From: Sebastes aleutianus
Taxonomy: Eukaryota; Chordata; Actinopteri; Perciformes; Sebastidae
Assembly (NCBI GenBank): GCA_916700875.1
Contig: CAKAKS010000034.1
Coordinates: 17,575,718-17,639,717 of the forward strand
Direction of reading: 5' to 3'
DNA length: 64,000 nt
The notes beneath the pieces were generated by a model. It was not told the DNA's origin. It was given only the letters and a program-made list of their open reading frames with translations, and made no database searches. Of this stretch, positions 24,083 to 35,668 are shown piece by piece. The stretch's first letter is position 1, and each line of letters starts with the position of its first letter. Made by a program: the position numbers and the translations under genes.

Positions 24083-24826
24083 AGGGCGGGTCCATCTGCA
24101 TTCTGTTCCCTTTTTTTTTCAAATGGAAACGCCCACTCAGCCGTTAGCAAAAAGCAGTGACGTAGGTTACCAAAGTAAGCTAATCGAAGCTGATCAATAA
24201 GGTTATGAATAATGTGAATGCTAGCACTAGCTGCGTCAACGTTAGCTGTGCTAAGTTTGGAAATAACTGAAAGGGTTGGTTTGGATTTTTTGAAGTGGGG
24301 TTGTATGTATACTCCTGTGTTCTGCAAGGTATAATTACTGATTTTGTGAATGTAGTCTGGTGGCTTTGAAGAGAGCGATATAAGCCGCTTTGCCGTCAGA
24401 CAGCCCTTTTCAAAAGGGAACAGAGGCTTATATCGCTGTCTGCAAAGCCACCAGACCAGACTCCATTCACAAAAAGTAATTTTACCTCTCAGAACACAGG
24501 AGTTGCTGGTCTACCGCTGCATCGATCGGTGAGTTTGTTCATGTTATTGTGTGACTTTCGGAGCCGAACTAACGTGGCGTTAGACCGCCATCTAAGTTAC
24601 TGTATGTAACGTTAATACACTGACTATAAGGATGCATATATATATATATATGTAGGAAAACGTTTTTAGAAGGGATTGGGAAAATAGCATTTTGACGCTA
24701 AAACATACATACTTTGACCAAAACTTGAATGTTCACATTTGAGTATATACGGGATACCACAGGGCAGCTACAGAATTATATATAAACATTTAAAAAAATT
24801 CTTAATAATAATAATGGACCCGCCCT
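24083..24826 (+). mobile_element. TTAA-flanked foldback MITE (AGGGCGGGTCC)
   Basis: TTAA lies at 24079 and 24827. The ends AGGGCGGGTCCAT and TGGACCCGCCCT are inverted. The centre holds a long inverted repeat: TTTTGTGAATGTAGTCTGGT with GGCTTTG is mirrored by CAAAGCCACCAGACCAGACT and ATTCACAAA. It lies in the last ITPKB intron. Confidence 0.85.
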
Positions 24827-25222
24827 TTAATATGTCACAATACAGTCTGCAGAGCATGGAAACTGAGCCAAGTCCTACAACATAAAGCATTTGCAGTAAT
24901 GCAACATACAACAAGCATGTAAACTTAAGTATTTTTCTAAAAGATTGCAAAAATCCTCAAATAGTGGTTGAAATTTGGCAGTAGTTTTCCGGGACACTCA
25001 AACAGTTCGACTATACACGGACATTATGAGGTCTAAAAACGTGTTTTGTGTACTCACAAACATCGAAGCTGAAAATGATATTGCATACATACATATTTTC
25101 TCACATCATTTCTTTGTGAATAATGTTTTATTTTTGCCTTTTGGGTCAATATATGAATGCCAGTTTAAAGATAATCATATATGTCTCAGAGTTGCACCAC
25201 ATGAGCAGCAGTGTGTCTTTAC

Positions 25223-25294
25223 CTCGTGGGTTTTGAAGAAAGGGGAGATCTCCAGAGTGTCTCTGACTTCCTTCAGCCTGCTTAGATAACCGTT
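25223..25294 (-). CDS. itpkb: ITPKB coding exon 10 (residues 698-721)
   Basis: The exon encodes NGYLSRLKEVRDTLEISPFF and KTHE, equivalent to the human RLKAIRTTLEVSPFFKCHE. The acceptor is CCCCAG and the donor GTAAAG, both phase 0. Confidence 0.96.
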
Positions 25295-25688
25295 CTGGGG
25301 AAAAAACACACACACAAGCTTTTATTTTTTTGTTCTCCCAGTTCTGTTGTCTGTACTATAAGACTGGGCTGCTGGTTGGGTCATGGAGCCACATGATCTA
25401 TTCTCAGCCCAGTCTGCTACACACTTTAGCTTTTATAGCTATTTTTACAATTAATCTAAAAATGCATTCATGTAATGCCTGTCTTGATGTATTTCAATAA
25501 AAGCAAACAAACAATAAAAGCACTTACAGGCATACACATGTATCCAATGCTGTCAAATACTAATGGTGTGTGAGTGCGTGTCCATATATGTGTGTGTGTG
25601 TGTGTGTTTAGAGGCCCAGGGAGTTCCCAAGGACTTCCCTTTTCTTCTGGCCAAAGAAGCTTAAAGTCACAATGTGTATATGTGTGCA

Positions 25689-25724
<36 letters not shown>

Positions 25725-25868
25725 TGTGTGTCCCATGGGATTGTGAAAACAGCACAGAACATTTCAACTTTAAATTACATTCCTCGTCTGTTTTTCTGTC
25801 CCATTCAGTGGTCAAGGCTATTGACCCCCGCCCACACACACACACACACACACTATAAACACACTCAC

Positions 25869-25970
25869 CAGTATGTCCTTATTTCCTTTGACAAAGTCGT
25901 GGAAGGCTACAGTAACTTGTTCTCTCGTCTTCGTCTTCTTAAAATCTCTGTTCACCGTCCCGTCCTCCTT
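25869..25970 (-). CDS. itpkb: ITPKB coding exon 9 (residues 664-697)
   Basis: The exon encodes [20 protein letters not shown] and then [14 protein letters not shown]. The first half is essentially the human sequence and carries the basic substrate-binding stretch. The acceptor is CTGTAG and the donor GTGAGT, phase 0 at both ends. Confidence 0.97.
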
Positions 25971-26339
25971 CTACAGAGAGGAGAGGAAGAGGAAGAGGAA
26001 GAGGAGACCGTCAGCATTTAGGTTCAATATGACGCTTATTTGTACAGATAGTATAAGACAAAATGTAATTTCCTCATAAACTACAACTTCCAGGCTTCTT
26101 GTAGAGATGGGATGAGGAGCGTAGCAGAGGACGTGAAGGGAGGAAGGAGAAGGAGCAGAGGAGAGGATGAACAAACAATGAGGGGAGGGAAGGAAGGAAA
26201 GATATTTTTAGAGATTTAGCCGGGAATTATAAGCAAGGAAAGGTCTTTGGCTCTGTTTTACTGACCAGAGCCATATACAGAAACACTTTGTTTAATCTCA
26301 TGAAGTTGTCATTTCTGTGGACATTTAACACATTTTGAT

Positions 26340-26864
26340 ATGGCAACTAACAATTAGCAAATAGTGTTAATTTATTTATTTTTAAATTTATACATTTTCA
26401 GAAAATAGTGAAAAATGGCCATCCTGCTTGTTCTGTCTGTCAGTCTAAAACCTAAAGATATGAGGTTATTAAAATGGCTTTAACAATTAATTAATCAAAA
26501 CAGTTTACGATTAATTTTCTGCTGATCGACTCATTGAATAATCATTTTAGACCTGCAACGATTAATCGATTCGTTTTCAACTAATAAATGAACGGGCAAC
26601 TATTTTGATAATCGATTAATCGGTTTGAGAAATTTTTTAAGAAAAAAAAAGTCTAAACTTTCTGATTCCAACTTCTTAAATGTGAATCTTTTCTGGTTTC
26701 TTTACTCCTCTATGACAGCAAACTGAATATCTCTGAGTTGTGGACAAAACAAGACATTTGAGGACGTCTTCTTGACATTTTATAGACCAAACAACTAATC
26801 AATTCATCAAGAAAATATTCAACAGAGTAATTGACAATGAAAATGCTTGTTAGTCGCAGCCCTA
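26340..26864 (+). mobile_element. Two adjacent copies of the same hAT-like MITE, first one truncated
   Basis: A full copy from about 26550 runs ACCTGCAACGATTAATCGAT to TTAGTCGCAGCCCT and shares TTTCTTTACTCCTCTATGAC with the copy at 12363. The preceding 200 bp ends ATTAATTTTCTGCTGATCGA, the 3' part of another copy. Both lie in an ITPKB intron. Confidence 0.65.
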
Positions 26865-27080
26865 AATAGTTTCAGCCTTTACTGCTGTATATGGGCCTGG
26901 GGGAGTCATGTGACCTGCAGTTCTGACTTTTTTCCCCCTAAAACATCAACGTCAAATAAATGCACAGCTCTGTCTCTGTTGTCCTGGTAACAACAGCTTT
27001 TAGTTATTTCCATGTAAAATGTTGTGGAGTCAAATTATCAAGTCTCACAAAAGATAAATAATCAAGCAAACTAGCAGAGC

Positions 27081-27435
27081 AAGTCAAGTTAATGTTATTT
27101 GTATAGCCCAATATCACAAATTTGCCTCAGGGGGCTTTGCAATCTGTACAAGTTACGACACCCTCTGTCCTTTACAGTACGACCCTCTCATCGGATGAGG
27201 ACAAATTTAACCAAAAAACCTTTTCACAGGGAAAAAAAAATGGAAGAAACCTCAGGAAGATTAACAGAGGAGGGATCCCCCTTCCAGGATGGACAGACGT
27301 GCAATAGATGTCTTGTGTACAGAGTAACAACATAATGAAAATACAACATAGACGATCCATACGACAAAATAAAAATGATACATATAATGTGAACATATGT
27401 GAAGAGATGAATCCAGGAGGATGTCAAGCAGCTTC
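27081..27435 (+). repeat. Dispersed teleost repeat (GGAAGAAACCTCAGGAAGA)
   Basis: The segment TAGCCCAATATCACAAATTT, CACAGGGAAAAAAAAATGG, AAGAAACCTCAGGAAGATTA and CCAGGATGGACAGACGTGC is a widespread teleost repeat I recognise. It gives spurious overlapping frames on both strands. Confidence 0.7.
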
Positions 27436-27744
27436 CAGAATTCGCCAAACAACTTTACTCTCCACCTCTGGTAATAACAAAGTGGAAGCACTAGTAGAAG
27501 TAGAAGTGAAACAATAGAAGTACTGGAGTTGTAGCATTGATATCAGTAGTGCATGTACAGTAGTAACAATAGTACAGTAGATTAGCAACAGAAGCAGCAC
27601 CAGCAGTGGTAACAAACCAGTTGGTTGGTTCACAGAAGAACAAATGAGTGTTTCTTATTCTGCTGGCTGCCAGGCAACAAGACACTATTTGGAGACAAAA
27701 GTATGTTTCCCTTTATGGTTCATGTCATGAGTACAGCTAGTGCG

Positions 27745-27785
<41 letters not shown>

Positions 27786-28042
27786 CATACCTAATTACCA
27801 CACGCTTTTCCCATACATAAGAGCTTATACACCCTATATAATACACACAGTTACACAGAGTAACATGAACTGCATGAACTGCACATCCACACTTTATATT
27901 TCTTCACACACACACATACACACACACACACACTCTGTTTCTGGGGATAACCCTCAGTGTCATGGCAACAGACCACCGGGAGGCCGTGGATGTCCTTATA
28001 TAGCCACAACCCTCAAATAAAGACAGCAGAGACATCGAGAGA

Positions 28043-28082
<40 letters not shown>

Positions 28083-28301
28083 TGTGTGTGTGTGTACGAT
28101 GTCAGTGCCAGATGCCAAGGCATATTGAGCTGCCACGGACAGGCCTCGTGTGCGACAAAGGAGCTCATGCACAAACATACTTCAGAGGAAGTTTCTGTTC
28201 AAAACAGGAAGTTAGATCATGCCCTTGAAGGACACCCCCCTCTCACACACACACACACACACACACTGAATACTGGAAGAAAGGAGGGAAGTGAGTCTTA
28301 C

Positions 28302-28506
28302 CTTGACTCCCTCTATCCTAAATCCCAGGGTGGCCGTAGAGCTTATGGTCTCCCTCCACTGCATGTATCTGGGTTTGGTCACCACTTTCAGGAGCTTTTC
28401 CTCCGGCGTCGGCGCCTCGGGCTCAACCTCGACCATTTTCTGATACATGTCGGGTCTCGGGGAGGGTTTCTTACGAGCCTTGGTCAGCTCTTCCTCAAGG
28501 TAGGTC
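28302..28506 (-). CDS. itpkb: ITPKB coding exon 8, substrate-binding lobe (residues 595-663)
   Basis: The exon encodes [20 protein letters not shown], then [17 protein letters not shown] and [29 protein letters not shown] is a near-invariant ITPK block; the family's helical insertion contacts the IP3 phosphates. The acceptor is TACTTCAG and the donor GTAAGA after GVK. Confidence 0.97.
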
Positions 28507-29003
28507 CTGAAGTAAAAAAAAAACAGAACAGGTGGTGGGCGGTTGAAGAAGACAGAAGAGAAGAAGAAAGGGTGGGTGACAGACGTGAGCGCAGAGAGGT
28601 AGGAGGACGAGGTAGAGACGAGCGGAGAGGGTGAAAGCGAAGGTGCGAAGAAGACATCTCTTTCCAAACAGTATGACACAGCTGTTCAGTGTGAAGATCT
28701 GGGAACACAGCGACAGATGAGATGATTATACGGGTTTTAGAGAAATCAGACGTATTTGGAAGAGAAAACAAAGGCGAATGGTAAAATCATCACACAAACT
28801 GTCAGTTGTAAACATCCATCACAGTTCACAGACCGACTTTCTGGCTCAACTTTAAAAGGACATGCCGCAGTTTCTATTCACTTTTAATTGTCAGTAAAGT
28901 ACATTAAAAGTCATAGAATCAAGTCATAAATCGAAACTATGTAAATACCCCACCACCCTGGTACATGAAGATTTATGTCATGTTATGTCATGTGTCTTCT
29001 CAC

Positions 29004-29179
29004 CTCACTCCCATCTTGCAGTCCATCACACACGGGAAGTCAAACTCCGCCAGCAGATCCTCCATCTGGTTGTACTTCTGGCCGTCCTTCTCCACGTCTC
29101 CATGGTAACCAGGGACGTACGGGCGCAGAACGTCCCTCATCAGGAGGGACAAACAGCGCTGCTCACATTCACAGTGTTT
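29004..29179 (-). CDS. itpkb: ITPKB coding exon 7, catalytic PxxxDxKxG motif (residues 537-595)
   Basis: The exon encodes [20 protein letters not shown] through [19 protein letters not shown] to [20 protein letters not shown] is the PxxxDxKxG signature of inositol-polyphosphate kinases, with its Asp and Lys present (about residues 589 and 591). The acceptor is TTTTAG and the donor GTGAGA, phase 2. Confidence 0.97.
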
Positions 29180-29288
29180 CTAAAAGATGTCAACGAACAC
29201 GCTGTTGTCATTCACGGCTACACTGATTCAGCAATAACAACATGTGGCACCTCTCTAAACCAGACTGTATTACAGCAACTTTGCGTGT

Positions 29289-29574
29289 TAGGGATGTCAC
29301 AATACCAGAAATTTAGTGGTCGAAACCAATTCCATACCACGGTAAAAACAAAAGTAAAACCATAAAGCCCTTGTACTTCAACATACACTCCTTTATTACC
29401 AAACGCACAAATGGTTTTTGGTAGATAATAGAGGGAATTTTTTCACAATGTAGCATCCCCTGGACGCGTCGATACTGAGTTTACTGCGTCCCAAACACAT
29501 TTTCTATCATCCCCGGGACGACATTAGTTTGGCATTGACTTGGTACCGAAGTGTCGGTTCTCGTGACATCCCTA
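29289..29574 (+). mobile_element. hAT-like MITE (TAGGGATGTCAC)
   Basis: The inverted ends TAGGGATGTCACAATACCAG and TCTCGTGACATCCCTA bound the element. It nearly fills the intron between the ITPKB micro-exon and exon 7, only 50 bp from the micro-exon donor. Confidence 0.75.
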
Positions 29575-29623
29575 ATCTGTGCAATGACAAAGAAGGTGTG
29601 ATTGGTGTGAAAGAGCATCTTAC

Positions 29624-29661
29624 TTTTAATATACGGCCGTTGGCTCCCGCCTTGAAGCTCC
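29624..29661 (-). CDS. itpkb: ITPKB coding exon 6, 38-base micro-exon (residues 524-536)
   Basis: The exon completes Gly and encodes SFKAGANGRILK, the entry to the kinase N-lobe, matching human SFKAAANGRILK with one change. It has acceptor TTTTTCAG and donor GTAAGA. It is too short to stand out as an open frame. Confidence 0.95.
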
Positions 29662-29926
29662 CTGAAAAAAAAAGACACGCTTTTATTGTGAAGAGGCTGC
29701 AGAACGTGTTAAGATGTAATTGGGAGTTGGTCTAAACCAACAACTGTGATTTCCCACTTCTTTTTTGTCAGTATATCAGCTTTGAACAAGGGAACTGGCT
29801 GCAGGCTCTTAATTTCATGTGGCTGAGCCTCCAACCGCCAATCGCCTGATGTTTCCCAATCCCGTTGATAACCATCCCCACACACACACACACTTCCCCT
29901 TTGACCATCAACGTGTGTGTATGCTA

Positions 29927-30067
<141 letters not shown>

Positions 30068-32557
30068 CTACAAACACAAACACAAACACACACAACAACA
30101 TGAGTGATTATTCTTCAGAAGAATGCCAACAATGTGGTTTTGAACCAGGAACTTTACAACCAAATCTGTGTCGCCGTAACGCCTGACGTGTTCATTTCAG
30201 GTAAGATATTTATGATCTTTGGCCTGAGTCAGTGTTTTCTGGTTATGCAAACTATTTGGACACTCTTGAAGATATGATGATGGTATTAGGCTTGAGGTAT
30301 GGATGGTATGAGGCAGAGTTTACCAGCTCCATGCAAACTCGCAGAAAAAATGAATTTAGGCGAGTCTACCAAATGCTCAATTCCCTTAGATGGCAGTGTG
30401 CAGTCATCTTAAAATCACCCCTAGAGTGCCAATTTACATTCTCCTCTGGAACTTTTGGCTGATCCAGCACTTTTTTACGGTTTCGTTTAATGGCTCACAA
30501 CAACAAGTCTTTAAAACACACACTCACACACACACTGTGGGGCATCCCTGACCTGAAGGGATCTGTGTTCAGTCTCTCCCACACTCGCTTTTTTTTCCCT
30601 TTCGCTGTTTTCGAACATTTTGCCTAAACTCTCGAGGATCAAGCCGGGGTTTCCCCTGGTAACAGACACACACACACACAGTTTCTCCGAGGGCTCTCCC
30701 TGTCCCTGGCAAGGATGAACTGCGGGACTCCTGCCACACACACACAAACAAGCGCACACACACACCAAACTCATTGACAAACTGTGACACAGCAAGTTGT
30801 TTTCAACATCAACAGCTTTCATCTCAGCTGATTCAAGTCTGGTTCTCACTTTCTCCAGCTCTTTGTCATGGGAAGGCTTTCCTTCAACAAATATATTAAC
30901 ACTCAACTGTTAAACTCTCTGAAAATCACTGTATGTTCCCTGCTATGTTTACTACATGACACATTCAAAAAAAGATCTAAGTGTGGAATATTAAGACAAG
31001 CAAAAACATACTCTTCTTTATCCTCCTAAATTATCCTGTCAGTAGATTTTAATGTATTATGTTCCTGCATGTTGCAACACCTCATTGAAGCTTAAGTATA
31101 TCACACTCTTACTGAATAACACATTCAAGCCAAAGACAGTTTTTTTTTATGCCTGCAGCATTACATCAGATGGAAAAACTCCAGATGTCTCGTTCTGTGG
31201 GTTTAAACAATGCTTGGCTGTGCAGCATTGTGACAGAGCTACTAGAGTGGATGCTGCAGCACTAAAAAAATGAGAAAATCTAAATGTTTTGAGGAGTTTT
31301 CCCTTTAAAAACACATTAAAAAATGCTTTACCGACACTTGAATCCAATTTATATTATAATAAATGATGAAAATCCACCCTTAAATGATCCCATCTGCTCA
31401 GCGATTGCATCTTGTGTGATATAACATTTATGCTGAAACTTCCCTTTCATACACAGGTGCTACATGTCTGTTAACGTTGTGATCTCTCACACACACACAC
31501 ACACACAAGAGTTCCTCTGGTCTTGCAAATGCCAGGAGAAATAATATTATGTCTACAAATAAACTGGAGAAGAGAAGAAGAGAGATGAGAAGAGGAGGAG
31601 GACGAAGAGGAGGAGAAGAGGACGGATAAGATAAGAGAGAGGAGGACCATAGAAGGAGATATATAACCCATGTCACATAATCTGGACCTGATGAAAATTC
31701 ATCAGCTGATAGCATGACTATCTATGGTTAGACGTGCGCACGCACGCACACACACGCACACACACGCACGTTCGGACACACACTTTCTCATCCCTCTCCC
31801 TCGTTTTCTGTCTGAGGGAGTGAAGAGTCACATGAAGGGTTTTTCTCTGCACCACTGAAGGAGAGAGAGGGAAAAACACTCGACCCCTACAAAAAGTAAA
31901 ACACACACACGTGTACAGATCACATGGTGGAAACTATTACTGCAGAGGTCAGCTGAAACGGGTCTCAGAGAGAGCTTAACCCTGGGATAGCGTCAGGATT
32001 ATCGGCATTTGCTTTTTGAAAGTGCAACAATGGAAAGTTTACTGAACTGATTTTTTGGGCACAAATCCGACCCTCATTAGGAGTCGCCAAAGCTTCAGAG
32101 GGGTTCGCGAGGCCTTCTTGGTTTTAACTTTAAGAAAATTTAGATGGTCTATAGCTCAGCATTTCATACATTCCTCTAAAAAAACTAAATGAAATTGTTA
32201 TTTTTAATGTTTGGATTATTATTTAGGTAAGATATAAGACCTGAACACAAGCTATATTCACAGAGACTTCCAACTTTGCTGAACAGCATTAAAAAAGTAC
32301 GCAATTAAAACCAAGGAGCTGAGATAGTACAATGGCCAACTGTCATGTTTATGTATGTAGAATGGTTAAAATGAAAAAAAAAATACATAATATAGACATA
32401 TAATTGTATTAAAAGTTCCTAAAAATAACAGAAAAACTCATCTCTCCCTGTTTTATACAGACTTTCTGCAGTTATTAGGTTCACTATTTGGGTTAATTGT
32501 AGTTTATCTGTTGTTCTGTACTGGTATCATTATGCATTGAATATAATGTCAAATATC

Positions 32558-33185
32558 TAGGGCTGTCAATCGATTAAAATATTTAATCGCAATTAATCGC
32601 ACATTTTTTTATCTATTCAAAATGTACCTTAAAGGGAGATTTGTCAAGTATTTAATACTCTCATCAACATGGAAATAGACAAATAGACTTGCTTTATGCA
32701 AAAGTATGTATATATTTATTATTGGAAATCAATTAACAACATAAAACAATGACAAATATTGTCCAGAAACCCTCACAGGTACTGCATTTAGCATAAAAAA
32801 TATGATCAAATCTTATCATGGCAAACTGCAGCCCAACAGACAACAACAGCTGTCAGTGTGTCAGTGTTCTGACTTGACTATGACTTGCCCTAAACTGCAT
32901 GTGATTATCATAAAGTTGGCATGTCTGTAAAGGGGAGACTCGTGGGTACCCATAGAACCCATTTTCATTCACATATCTTGAGGTCAGAGGTCAAGAGACC
33001 CTTTTGAACATGGCCATGACAGTTTTTCCTCGCCAGAATTTAGCGCAAGTTTAGAGCGTTATTTAACCCAAGCTAGTGTGACATGGTTGGTACCAATGGA
33101 TTCCTTAGGTTTTTCTAGTTTCATATGATGCCAGTATCTTCACTCTAGCTCTAAAACTGAGCACGCTACAACAGAAATATCCATA
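32558..33185 (+). mobile_element. hAT-like element, right end missing
   Basis: The left end TAGGGCTGTCAATCGATTAA with ATTAATCGCAATTAATCGC is typical. The matching right end is not seen. The interior from about 32908 is shared with the element at 40310. Confidence 0.7.
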
Positions 33186-33985
33186 AAATATGTCACTTGG
33201 TCAGTTAGAGATGTCAGTTAACTGAATGATAGCAAAGTGGTCCCTTAAAAACAAAGCCTGGGAACCACTGGAAGTAAGATGACGGTGCCGTGGAGGCAAA
33301 ATGAGGACATCCAGTAGAAGCGTGCACTAGGAATCGCCATGTGTCAGTGCGTAGGTATGCCGGCTCTCACTGAATAAATAAAGGTTGAAATGATCCACTG
33401 TCAGTGGATAAACATTTTCATCAGTGGACAGATTTCTGGCTTCTATAGAAAACACAACACTGGTTAAGCTTTTTAGACCATTAAAAAAAGGCAGGAATAA
33501 GTCAAACTGAATGGTATTCCCCTTCTCATTCTTTCCAACATCTTTGGCCAGTTAGCAAGAGCACAAGAGTATCAGGCTACAGCTTGGTAAGTAGCCAGGG
33601 TCTGCACTTTCTCTGTCATCTCACACTGTCATCCATCTCCCACGTTGCCCACTTACAGCTGGTGTGTGTGAGAGCTGTTGGAGGGCAAGAGAGAGAAAAG
33701 AGAAAGTCTGGACTATCTCAAGTGTGAGTAATAACAGACGTTGTCACAGTGTGTAGATTTAGGAGCTAGAGACATTAAAATGCAATCAGGAGGAGGAGGA
33801 GAGGTTGGTTTGTGTGTAATGTAATGAAAAAAAAAAAAAGACTATACAACTATTACCCAGGATTATTATTGCTCAATAAAATCTAACTCCAAAAGTAGAG
33901 CTTGTCAAACATTCCTAAACAAGGTCTAAATCCAGGGATAAAAAGCATCCCTGTGACAATAAAGTAAAAGCAACACTGGCTGTAC

Positions 33986-34084
33986 CTGAAGGTGGCTGGT
34001 GCGGAGGTGGATCACGGTAATGATAAAGATGGCTCCGACTGACACAACAACACTCCACACTGAATAAAGCCACACAGACCACAT
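33986..34084 (-). CDS. itpkb: Candidate alternative first exon of ITPKB, membrane anchor (33 codons)
   Basis: Between exons 4 and 5, an ATG at 34084 opens 33 codons beginning MWSVWLYSVWSVVVSVG and ending HLRTSHLQ. The exon closes in phase 0 on a good donor (TTCAG|GTACAG). Exon 5 also begins in phase 0, so splicing gives an uninterrupted 333-residue protein: a helix of about 20 hydrophobic residues, the calmodulin-binding segment, then the whole kinase domain. The same frame has a TAA eight codons before the ATG, so this is a start and not an internal exon. Positive charges follow the helix and none precede it, which predicts that the kinase faces the cytosol. A TTTTAAAA box lies about 90 bp upstream. 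I know of no described membrane-spanning ITPKB isoform; transcript support is not visible here. Confidence 0.6.
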
Positions 34085-34176
34085 CACGGCCGGCGGGGTT
34101 TTCTGTTAGACAACCTGACAGGACGGGTAATCTGTCCAGCTCTCCTGCTGTAACGCAACCAAACTCTCTGCTCTGC

Positions 34177-34184
34177 TTTTAAAA
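34177..34184 (-). promoter_or_regulatory. TATA-like box ahead of the ITPKB alternative first exon
   Basis: TTTTAAAA stands about 93 bp 5' of the ATG at 34084 on the minus strand, which would leave a 5' UTR of about 60 bp. A (TG)30 tract lies a further 55 bp upstream. This is motif evidence only. Confidence 0.3.
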
Positions 34185-34234
34185 CTAAGCAACTCCAGCT
34201 TGCATGCTCCTCTTTCTATGCCCCACAACATGTA

Positions 34235-34238
<4 letters not shown>

Positions 34239-34299
<61 letters not shown>
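34239..34299 (+). repeat. (TG)30 microsatellite
   Basis: A pure TG tract of about 61 bp. It stands about 155 bp 5' of the ATG of the candidate alternative ITPKB first exon. Confidence 0.98.
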
Positions 34300-34300
<1 letters not shown>

Positions 34301-34989
34301 GAGGGATAAACAATCGTGCATCATTTGATTGGCAAAACAGAGGACAAACATAATCTGGACATGCAAATCTCCACTCAGGTCACACAGCGTTTGAAAGACA
34401 CAGACGGAGCTAAGTGTGTGTGAGTGGGTGTGTAAGTGTGAATGCACGCTAAGTACTAGTGGGAAAATGTAGAGGCTGCAAGGAAAAAGCAAACTAATAC
34501 ACGTTTTTCTACTTGTATATGTTTGTGCAAACCTGCATGTGTTCGTCTTGAATACGAGAAACAGAACGATTGTGACAGAAGTTACGACACAAGCTGAAAT
34601 AGACAAAAAGGAAACATCCTAAACAGCAGCTCCCACGCATTCTATAGTGAGCTGATGAAGCTACTATACGACGCACCTTCAGCCTGTAACATCTGAGTTT
34701 TTATAAAGTAAAAACTAGCCATGCGCATTAATGCATTTGGGTGTTTTAGCTTGTGAAACAATCATTTCACAGCTGGCAGATGACTATCACTTTTTGTAAG
34801 TCAGTGAAAATAAAATTTGCATGAATGTTTCTAAACGTGTGACATGTAGATAACAAATGCTCGTGGAAAGTCAAATTTTTAAATGTCTTAAAATTGGTGA
34901 TTTGTGTAGAAAACATTTGCAGTTGTAGAAACATTTTATGAGGGTTTTTTTGCACATGTTATTTTAGCTGCAAGGTTAGGATACACAAA

Positions 34990-35200
34990 AGATTTAAGAA
35001 AAAAGACAGACTTTTATAAACATCTGAGTACAGATGCAAAGCAGGAAACCATGTGTGAATATCAACTATCCAGAATTTCCCCCCTGCCTTTACAGCTGAA
35101 TCCAGCTAACCAATGAGAGCACACTACATATTAAATATCCCATTAGAAATCAAGTGTTACTATCCAGTTATAAAGTCAATATGTCCAGTCCAATTTTTTT
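34990..35200 (+). repeat. Local duplication, copy A (34.99 kb)
   Basis: The segment CCTGCCTTTACAGCTGAATC, AACCAATGAGAGCACACTAC and AAGTCAATATGTCCAGTCCA is repeated at 35386-35573 with small indels. A flanking stretch at 35255-35385 also resembles 32390-32490. Confidence 0.85.
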
Positions 35201-35385
35201 TTCACTGTTTGAATTTAAGGATGTATGATTGTTAAAAATATATATATATAATACAGACAGATAATTGTATTAAAAATTCTTAAAAATTACAGGAGAACTC
35301 ATCTCTAATGCAAAATTCACAGGTAATAATTGGCCCGTTTTACACAAACTTCCTGCGGTTATTGCGTTCACTATTTTGGGTTAAC

Positions 35386-35573
35386 AAAAGATTTATTTTA
35401 AGAAGAAAAGATATTATAAATATAATATCTGAGTACAGAAAGCAGGAAAACGTGTGAAAATCAACACCCTGCCTTTACAGCTGAATCCAGCTAGCCAATG
35501 AGAGCACACTACATATTAATCATCCCATTAGAAATCAAGTTAGTATCCAGTTTAAGTCAATATGTCCAATCCA
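35386..35573 (+). repeat. Local duplication, copy B (35.39 kb)
   Basis: This copy carries CCTGCCTTTACAGCTGAATC, AGCCAATGAGAGCACACTAC and AAGTCAATATGTCCAATCCA, aligned to 34990-35200. It is broken at its right end by a retroposed insert at 35574. Confidence 0.85.
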
Positions 35574-35668
35574 GAAATTCAAGTCAAATATATATGTTTT
35601 GTATGTTTTATTCGTGTGGGCTAAAAACGTTGAAAATCAATAAAATATATTTACAAAAAAAAAAAAAA
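35574..35668 (+). mobile_element. 5'-truncated LINE tail with poly(A) and target duplication
   Basis: A 95-bp insert ends TTGAAAATCAATAAAATATA, TTTAC and about 16 A, the usual end of an L1-type element. AATATGTCCAATCCA stands on both sides (35559-35573 and 35669-35683). The duplicated copy at 34990-35200 retains the uninterrupted site. Confidence 0.88.

Noticed and set aside
27957..28634. 225-codon plus-strand open frame
   Set aside because: It is built from a (TG)n tract, simple charged runs and the antisense of ITPKB exon 8; no domain or codon signal.
34106..34606. 166-codon minus-strand frame near the alternative ITPKB exon
   Set aside because: It runs through the (TG)30 repeat as a His-Thr repeat and is not in frame with the exon at 33986-34084.
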